Assembly (NCBI GenBank): GCA_041725955.1
Contig: JBGRQE010000018.1
Location: forward strand, 1 to 49,305
Source: JBGRPZ01 sp041725955
Lineage (GTDB): Bacteria > Bacteroidota > Bacteroidia > Bacteroidales > JBGRPZ01
DNA length: 49,305 nt
Direction of reading: 5' to 3'
Positions within the stretch are counted from its first letter, which is position 1, and each line of letters starts with the position of its first letter. The notes below the pieces were generated by a model. The model worked only from the letters and a program-made list of their open reading frames with translations. It was not told the origin of the DNA and did no database searches. Position numbers and translations under genes: made by a program. Positions 43,949-49,305 of the stretch are shown one piece after another.

Positions 43949-46111
43949 CTATTTCTCGTATTCAAATACGATTGCATTATGGCATTGTACTTTTGGAACA
44001 ATCAACTGAACCAGATTTCCATTACTGCTAAATTCTAATTCTTGTTTATCAGGAATTGTATACACCTTGGTTACTTTTTCGGGTACATTTAAAGTTAAAG
44101 GTATATCATAAATTGGAGGCATATCTTCAATCACTCTGGCAATACCTCTTTGTATTGGAGATGCGTAAAGAATATGAACAACATATCTGTTATGCTCTGG
44201 TTGTTTCAAAAGATTTATCCGTCCTTCACTAGGTAAATTTTTGATGTTAGTTGCAACCATAGGATTCTTATACACAAGATTCAATACATTTCTGAAAAGA
44301 TCTCTATGAACCTTTGCTCCAATATCAAAATATTGCTTACCCAAATCATAAGCTATATAGGCAGTATTTTTTCCAAGAACCACAGAGGGGTACTCCGCTC
44401 TTTCCAATTTATAAGGGGTATTTCTGTGAGAAGTATAATGCTTGAGTGTTCTGCTAAAATAGGGTTCCTGAACACCGGCTAATACTTTAGTTCCTTTTTT
44501 AGGTTTTACGACAATTGCAGATTCATAGTTCAAGAAAGGAGATCGAGGAAGATTATGAACTATAGTTGAATCCTCAATTATAGTATAATCAATATCGAAT
44601 TTAGAATGTTCTTGATAATCAACGCCAAGATCTATTGCAAATTCTTTTTGATCCTGATCCAAACCTCCTTTACCAAGGGCTAATATCTTTCCCCCTCTTG
44701 CCTGGAATGCTTTAAGCTTTTCGAGCATATCGCCGCTTAAAATATTTGCTCCATTCAGAATTATGGTTTCAATATTATCCCAGTTACTTATGTTGTTTAA
44801 TACCAGAAAGTCGATATGCTCTTCCAACAACATTCTTGTAACTCCTTCGTCATATTCTGTATCAAAAGTCAGAATTACACCCAGATTAGCAACATCTTGA
44901 GCACCTACACCATAATCTTCAATTTTTTCCACATAGTCGTATGCATATCCTATATTACGGTAAGTCGACATATCCATAATACCTGATGGATGAAGCTGAT
45001 CGCCAAAGTTACAATTTGCTCCAAAGGCAACCATAGATGCTGCTTCATACTTTATTGCTTCCTTAGCTTTAAAGCCTCCAAACTCACCCCATGCAGTATG
45101 AAATTTACCACTCATTGCCACGATATCTTTTCCTAAAGGAAGGAAAAACTTAGCACGCATAGGAAACACATCATATCCATCCCATGTTGTAGGCAAATCT
45201 TCCAGATCTTCTTTTGTGTTATAGTTATAGTATGCATACTTAAAAGAATTTTCTTGCAATCCTTTTTCAGGAGTTTCATATCTGAAGGCAGTTGTCCAGT
45301 TATAGAACACGCTTGATCCGGGCTTTATCTTTTCGACTAAATCAGATGTTTGATCAAAGAATTTCTTCATTTTCTTTGCAAAATAAGCACTGGCTTCAGC
45401 AGTATTTTCCGGATTGATATGATTTTTCTTCATATCTGCAATACTCGATTTGCTATAGTTAATGCCATCTGTATTTACAATATCATACCATATTCCGTCT
45501 ACATCATAATTATCAAGAATCTCTTTGGTTTGAGCTAATATCAAATCCAGATATCCTCTTTCCGGAGAAAGAAGAGTCCAATAAGTATAAGGCAAAGGCT
45601 TATTCTCATCACCTTTTTTTATTATAGGCAGAGGCTGACCTTGTTGAGTATAGGTATGTCCTTCTTTATTTACCATTGCCCATTCAGGATGTAACTTATA
45701 ATCATTTTGCGACCATCCAATTGGATAGTAAGCACAAACCTTTACACCTATTTCATGGCACGCTTCAATTTCTGCTTTAAGCAAATCAAAATTTAAGTTA
45801 GGATGCATATGTCCAACTTTTGTAGGATAGTAGCTCCAACCATGATGCCCTTTAGCAAATAAATTTATAGAGTTTACCTTTCCTGCAATTAAAGCTTCCT
45901 GAAACTGCTTTTTATCAAAATGCTTTCCAATATCTTTAAGATATTCGGAATTATGAAAATCAAGATGGATTTGTCTAGTACCTTCTTTGAAATTTTGATT
46001 GTGCTCCTGACTTAGCGTAGCTGGTTTTTGGGCATTTGATATTAAACTAAAGGGAAGGATAAATATAAGCAGAAGGACAAGTTTGTTTAGTACTCTTTTA
46101 TAGAATTGCAT
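43949..46111 (-). CDS. exported glycoside hydrolase-like protein (GHL6 type, TIM barrel)
   Basis: A 720-residue protein with a signal peptide (about 1-27, ending SNAQ). Residues about 45-400 form a TIM barrel with IHLDFHNSEYLKDIG, a HEIGVKVCAYYPIGWSQ strand and YDVDGIWYDIV, whose aspartates would be catalytic-site residues; this fits the 'hypothetical glycosyl hydrolase 6' family. Residues about 410-560 look like a beta-galactosidase trimerisation (class I amidotransferase-like) domain, followed by a beta-sandwich. The substrate is unknown and no SusC/SusD pair or other polysaccharide-utilisation gene is present. The TenA-like gene lies 105 bp upstream on the same strand. Confidence 0.78.
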   Translation of the reverse strand: MQFYKRVLNKLVLLLIFILPFSLISNAQKPATLSQEHNQNFKEGTRQIHLDFHNSEYLKDIGKHFDKKQFQEALIAGKVNSINLFAKGHHGWSYYPTKVGHMHPNLNFDLLKAEIEACHEIGVKVCAYYPIGWSQNDYKLHPEWAMVNKEGHTYTQQGQPLPIIKKGDENKPLPYTYWTLLSPERGYLDLILAQTKEILDNYDVDGIWYDIVNTDGINYSKSSIADMKKNHINPENTAEASAYFAKKMKKFFDQTSDLVEKIKPGSSVFYNWTTAFRYETPEKGLQENSFKYAYYNYNTKEDLEDLPTTWDGYDVFPMRAKFFLPLGKDIVAMSGKFHTAWGEFGGFKAKEAIKYEAASMVAFGANCNFGDQLHPSGIMDMSTYRNIGYAYDYVEKIEDYGVGAQDVANLGVILTFDTEYDEGVTRMLLEEHIDFLVLNNISNWDNIETIILNGANILSGDMLEKLKAFQARGGKILALGKGGLDQDQKEFAIDLGVDYQEHSKFDIDYTIIEDSTIVHNLPRSPFLNYESAIVVKPKKGTKVLAGVQEPYFSRTLKHYTSHRNTPYKLERAEYPSVVLGKNTAYIAYDLGKQYFDIGAKVHRDLFRNVLNLVYKNPMVATNIKNLPSEGRINLLKQPEHNRYVVHILYASPIQRGIARVIEDMPPIYDIPLTLNVPEKVTKVYTIPDKQELEFSSNGNLVQLIVPKVQCHNAIVFEYEK

Positions 46112-46190
46112 TTGTTTAGGTTTTAAAACAACAATTTAAGATTTGAGGGTTTTCCTTTTACGATAAACCTGTGTTTGAGTCAGATTAGAG

Positions 46191-46198
46191 CAAAGATA
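46191..46198 (-). promoter_or_regulatory. possible -7 element of the glycoside hydrolase-like gene
   Basis: TATCTTTG on the minus strand matches TAnnTTTG, 80 bp upstream of the start codon. The -33 position has only CTG, so support is moderate at best. Confidence 0.35.
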
Positions 46199-46216
46199 TA
46201 TCTTTTTCACTTATTC

Positions 46217-46972
46217 TCAGTAAGTTAAGACAAGCTCTCCTTGTTTAAAAAAGTCTAATTCTAATTTACTTGCTTGGATAAATGCTCGAATCATTTGCTT
46301 TTGAACATCTTCATTAGAATCCTTTGCCATTTGATTTACAATAGTGATAAACTGCCGTACTTGTTTTTCATATGAAGCCCCCTTATACGTATCAATCCAA
46401 TTTTGATACGGATTTTGAGAACTTGAATTTTCTATCAAATAATTGCCAAGCTCATAGTAAATCCAAAAACAAGGGAGTAGAGCAGCTGCGGCTACTGCTG
46501 TTGGAGAGTTATTTGCATGATCGAGTAATAAGTTGGTATATTCGGTTGTCGTTTCCGATTTTACAATTTGATTACTAGAGCTATTACTCCCAAGATAACT
46601 TTGATGCATTTCCTGTTCTGCTGTTATGGCATGTGTGGCTATTGCATGAAAGAAAACTTTATGATCTTTTTGCGTAACTCTATCAGAAAGTATCTTGAAA
46701 GCCTTATAATCATCAATCAGATATAATGAATCCTGACTTAGGTAATAATCAAAAGCGTCTCTTTCAAGCTTTCCTTTTGTTAACTTTTGGATAAAATCGC
46801 AATGAATAATCTCCTTATATATAGGACGGATAGAATCCCATAAAACATCAGAGAATTGTCGATTTTGAGGGGTTTCGAAAGTAAGAGTTCTTGAAATATG
46901 ATCCTGTGTATTTTGAGCATTTAAATTCAAACAAAACACCAACAGAATCAGTAGGGGTAAGATTCTTTTCAT
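46217..46972 (-). CDS. exported TenA/thiaminase II family protein
   Basis: A 251-residue TenA-family protein with a signal peptide (1-19, ending LNLNAQ), so it is exported, unlike classical cytoplasmic TenA. The catalytic residues are in place: D81 in YYLSQDSLYL, C168 in LLPCFWIYYELG and E238 in QASKLELDFF. TenA hydrolyses aminopyrimidine breakdown products of thiamine to recover the pyrimidine. A periplasmic version could salvage thiamine degradation products before uptake. No thi, pnuT or TonB receptor gene is nearby and no TPP riboswitch is seen upstream. Confidence 0.85.
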   Translation of the reverse strand: MKRILPLLILLVFCLNLNAQNTQDHISRTLTFETPQNRQFSDVLWDSIRPIYKEIIHCDFIQKLTKGKLERDAFDYYLSQDSLYLIDDYKAFKILSDRVTQKDHKVFFHAIATHAITAEQEMHQSYLGSNSSSNQIVKSETTTEYTNLLLDHANNSPTAVAAAALLPCFWIYYELGNYLIENSSSQNPYQNWIDTYKGASYEKQVRQFITIVNQMAKDSNEDVQKQMIRAFIQASKLELDFFKQGELVLTY

Positions 46973-47240
46973 TAGGTTTTTAACATTTTTTCAGGTTTGT
47001 AGAGTAATGATTCCTAAACGAATAGGAATCTGTGATATTGTAAAACCTATTTTTAATAATACTACTATTCACCAGCAGCCAAAAGGTCTTTCATCCTTAT
47101 AAATTACAATGGTAATAATATTTATTATCGAGTGAAACAAGCGTCTTCCATTAAGGTAGTTTTAATAAGTAATCTCACCCTACTTCTTGACCAGGACAGC
47201 TAACAATTGTAATCAGTTAAGGTAATGATTGCAAAATAAG
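46973..47240. other. intergenic region upstream of the TenA-like gene
   Basis: Together with the array and the stretch beyond it this forms a 698-bp gap without a supported gene. A perfect 8-bp hairpin, GATTCCTA (47009-47016) with TAGGAATC (47023-47030), lies in the likely leader of the TenA-like gene. I looked for the conserved TPP-riboswitch core on the minus strand and did not find it. Confidence 0.5.
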
Positions 47241-47482
47241 CTAGGAGGTTTTCATCTAAAACCTAGGAGGTTTTCATCCAAAACCTAGGAGGTTTCCATC
47301 TAAAACCTAGGAGGTTTCCATCCAAAACCTAGGAGGTTTCCATCCAAAACCTAGGAGGTTTCCATCCAAAACCTAGGAGGTTTTTCTCAAATATCTAGGA
47401 GGTTTAGAGTAAAAAGGCAAGAGTGATAGTCTTTTAAGGCAAGGGCGGGAGTAATTAAAGGCAAGGTTGCAAGAGATATATA
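47241..47482 (+). repeat. 22-bp tandem repeat array, right copy (two unit types)
   Basis: Eight direct copies of the CTAGGAGGTTT unit start at 47241, 47263, 47285, 47307, 47329, 47351, 47373 and 47395, exactly 22 bp apart. Three diverged units follow with the same step: AAGGCAAG occurs at 47414, 47436 and 47458. In the first copies the junction reads AAAACCT-AGG-AGGTTTT, an inverted repeat with 7-bp arms. Each unit has AGGAGG on the plus strand. The same architecture is found at 3-139. No spacer sequences, so not CRISPR. Confidence 0.9.
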
Positions 47483-47670
47483 ATAGAAAGAAATTGCCCT
47501 ATGCCTTCGGCATAATAAATTTCGGATTTGGATTGTGGAACACGAAACATCGAAACCCGTAGGATTAGACCTTGACAAGTTGAAATCTGTGGGGCTAAAT
47601 TTGTGGGGTTTTGTTTTTTCGTGAAGCATTTTTGATTGTCCCACATCCCTTGTTGAAGCTTTAAAACTCT
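47483..47670. other. intergenic region after the repeat array
   Basis: Contains a small hairpin, ATGCC-TTC-GGCAT (near 47500-47512). Open frames on the minus strand (47387-47644 and 47455-47646) run into the repeat array and show no family or signal peptide; I do not call them genes. Confidence 0.45.
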
Positions 47671-48060
47671 TTATCCCTTCACCCTATACCTCTGCAACCT
47701 ACTATTAGGCTTATCCGGGATAGTCATCTCAATTAACCCTAACCTCAAAGCTGGTTGCAAATAATTATGGGTAAAGTTCATTCGGTCTTTTAATCCTAAT
47801 TTCTCTTGAATTTCTGTTCGGGTCATTTCTCCCTCTATCACTTCCATCAAGGCTTTTACTTGCGGGGTGACTTGCGGGGTGACTTGTATGGTCTCTTGTG
47901 TGGTGACTTGTGTGGTCACCTCTTCACTTAGTGTTTTAGGAAAACTCATTCGTAAGAAGTGATCTGTAAACTTAAAGCAATTTTTAGGGTATGAGCGTAA
48001 TATTCTAGGTACTCCTGATCCGAGCTGTTCAACCATATCCAAATCTTTAAATATTCTCAT
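47671..48060 (-). pseudogene. 3' part of a split AlbA-type ATP-binding protein gene
   Basis: A 129-codon frame beginning MRIFKDLDMVEQLGSGVPRI, which is the end of the GHKL-type ATPase domain in AlbA_2/RecG-like ATP-binding proteins, not a natural N-terminus. It continues with a low-complexity VTTQVTTQ-VTPQVTPQ linker and a C-terminal winged-helix domain (about 65-125). In the family this follows directly on the middle domain. The frame overlaps the 5' part by 14 bp in another frame. It could be expressed as a separate small protein by re-initiation at the ATG (48058-48060), but it looks like a disrupted gene. Confidence 0.75.
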
Positions 48061-48811
48061 TAAGATCTTGTTCCCGACGCTCTTTAGCTGTTATCAGTGT
48101 AATTGTTCTATTCTCAATTTCCAACTTATCCAAAACACTTTTGGTTGCCTTAATTATTGAGGAATAACCGTATTCATTACTTTCAACTAAATCAACTCTA
48201 TCATGCCCTGTATACTTAGCTACTTTGATTGATATGCAGTTATTATCAGATAATAAATAAGCAGCATAATTGTATTCATTATTTTCAGTAAGTAGCTCAA
48301 GATTTGAAGCAAATCTTTCATTCAAGGTTTTACCTGCTTCATTAAAATAGATCTTCAACTGCTCGAAACTAAGATCCTGCTTATCCGATTTTATCTTACC
48401 TAATGAATATCTGGTTCTCGAAGAGTATAAAGAATCAATCATTGCTGTGGTCATAGGCTGAGCAGATGTCCCAACCCGAATAAAGCATCCTTTTTCACTC
48501 ATCCCTTTACTTTTTAGATAATAAGGTTTATCTGTTCCACTAGCTATGTTAAGCTTTACAATATCTTTCCCCTCAAGAACTTCATGTACTATATCAAATA
48601 ACCCTAAACATGAAGGTGAGATATTATTCTTCAATCTATCTTTAATCATGAGCTGAACTTGATCTACTTCATTTACACCAATAGTTTCTCCACTATCAGA
48701 TATGCCTATATAGATCATCCCACCTTCACGATAATTCAAGAAAGCTACGACTTCCTTTTCCAAATGATCTGTTAATTTTTCTTTTAACTCAATACGGTTA
48801 GATTCTTTCAT
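48047..48811 (-). pseudogene. 5' part of a split AlbA-type ATP-binding protein gene
   Basis: A 254-codon frame with an N-terminal AlbA_2 domain (about 1-115; GGMIYIGISDSGETIGV is the hallmark) and a following alpha/beta region up to ITAKERREQDLNENI, then a stop. Family members go on after KERRE(Q) with the segment that contains the ATPase N-box (ALREAIINAIxHNDY type). That segment is missing, and the next recognisable part, MRIFKDLD, follows immediately in another frame. An internal deletion of roughly 60 codons plus a frame shift explains this. Such proteins act as DNA-binding regulators or helicase-related factors. Confidence 0.75.
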
Positions 48812-49025
48812 GGCTTACATTCTTTAGAGTTGAAGAGGGATTTAATAAGTCATAACAATATTAAATATCTTTCCTTCAATAAGCAATGAAAAATCAAATA
48901 CAAATTTTCACCTCTAGGTGTTTATGGCAATAGGTGAATGTAATGAATTACTCTTTATATTTTCTTATAACACACTAAAATAAGGTTTAGTAGAAGCTAA
49001 ATTAGTTTTTAGCATAAGGTTGATT

Positions 49026-49055
49026 TGTCCAGTTTTTTATATAATAAACTGGACA
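49026..49055. repeat. 30-bp element with perfect 10-bp terminal inverted repeats
   Basis: TGTCCAGTTT (49026-49035) and AAACTGGACA (49046-49055) are exact inverted repeats around a 10-base AT-only centre. The TG...CA ends are those of many transposable elements, so this may be a relic of abutted or collapsed IS ends; a simple hairpin terminator is the alternative. Confidence 0.55.
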
Positions 49056-49120
49056 TTTTACTTCGATAAAAGTCATGATTATAAATTTTGTGTGTGGAAA
49101 AATCATGCCTATACCTCTAA

Positions 49121-49261
49121 CATAATACAAAAGGGAGCTATCGCATAAAAGATTTAGAAAGCCCCCTTACGGACATAGAGACTAGTATTTCACAACTCAC
49201 CGAAATTATTCGTCGAGCATCAAAGGAAACTGGGTATAATTTATCAGCGATTAGAAAATGA
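49121..49261 (+). pseudogene. coding-like remnant at the contig end
   Basis: An open frame of 46 codons without a start codon reads like protein (SISQLTEIIRRASKETGY). A second frame takes over at the same place (YQRLENETQKLKIEKNLL) and runs to the contig end, resembling the coiled-coil end of small transposase subunits. A frame shift, real or from poor sequence near the end, would join them. Family not recognised. Confidence 0.25.
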
Positions 49262-49295
49262 AACACAGAAGCTTAAGATAGAAAAAAATTTATTG

Positions 49296-49305
49296 AGATC
49301 GGAAG
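49296..49305 (+). other. residual Illumina adapter sequence
   Basis: The last ten bases, AGATCGGAAG, are identical to the first ten bases of the TruSeq adapter read-through sequence. A chance match exactly at the end is very unlikely, so these bases are probably not genomic. Confidence 0.85.

Larger units (their letters stand above)
48812..49305. other. gene-poor contig end
   Basis: A stretch of 494 bp with no supported gene. It holds a 30-bp inverted-repeat element (49026-49055), a short open frame without a start codon (49121-49261), and sequencing-adapter sequence at the very end (49296-49305). Confidence 0.6.

Noticed and set aside
46973..47240. TPP riboswitch upstream of the TenA-like gene
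   Set aside because: The conserved CTGAGA and ACC-TGAT-type core elements were looked for on the minus strand and are not present.
47241..47416. CRISPR array
   Set aside because: The 22-bp units are directly adjacent with no spacers, and no cas genes are present.
47387..47646. Open frames of 63 and 85 codons on the minus strand
   Set aside because: They run into the 22-bp array and have no recognisable domain, signal peptide or conserved composition.

Overview
The window looks like a complete draft-assembly contig from an AT-rich member of the Bacteroidota, probably a marine Marinilabiliales/Marinifilaceae-type bacterium; the lineage is inferred from gene content, not from a search. Pointers are a type IX secretion (T9SS) sorting domain, DUF4270 and DUF2147 proteins, a BlaI/M56-TonB regulatory pair, a GT5-only 'glycogen synthase', Bacteroidota-type promoters (TTTG or TTG, N19-20, TAnnTTTG) and the lack of Shine-Dalgarno sites before genes. 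The last ten bases, AGATCGGAAG, equal the start of the Illumina TruSeq adapter, so the right end is probably a contig end. No rRNA, tRNA, CRISPR array or complete insertion sequence was seen.

Layout. 1-2.1 kb: a 22-bp tandem array, then a minus-strand blaI-blaR1-like pair with its own promoter, palindromic operators and terminator. 2.1-6.7 kb: a remnant of an outer-membrane protein and a minus-strand MacAB-type efflux operon (ATPase, two permeases, adaptor). 6.9-9.2 kb: a DUF2147 protein, a small lipoprotein and a threonine aldolase. 9.4-18.5 kb: a 2,020-residue alpha-2-macroglobulin-like protein, and divergently from it a lone MacB-type permease and an MltF-like lytic transglycosylase. 18.5-25.2 kb: core metabolism (glmS, a GT5-only protein with a DUF4270 lipoprotein, asd, ribF). 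25.2-26.3 kb: two overlapping thioredoxin-fold genes. 26.4-31.2 kb: a four-gene operon of exported proteins ending in a leucine-rich-repeat protein with three WW-x-x-L modules; it matches no system known to me. 31.3-36.3 kb: a radical SAM / DUF6873 pair, a small beta-barrel, a GatC-like protein and dnaG, interspersed with two 7-bp repeat arrays. 36.7-43.4 kb: a giant T9SS cargo protein. 43.5-47.0 kb: an orphan lanthipeptide-like precursor, an exported glycoside hydrolase-like protein and an exported TenA. 47.2-49.3 kb: a second 22-bp array, a split AlbA-type gene and the contig end.

How the parts fit. Many products are exported: efflux adaptor, macroglobulin, murein hydrolase, redoxins, LRR proteins, T9SS cargo, hydrolase and TenA, so much of the contig concerns the cell envelope. 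The most unusual signals are the paired 22-bp arrays at both ends (each changing from one repeat type to another while roughly keeping the 22-bp step), the heptamer arrays around the gatC-like gene, the LRR operon, and the lanthipeptide-like gene with no modification enzymes nearby.
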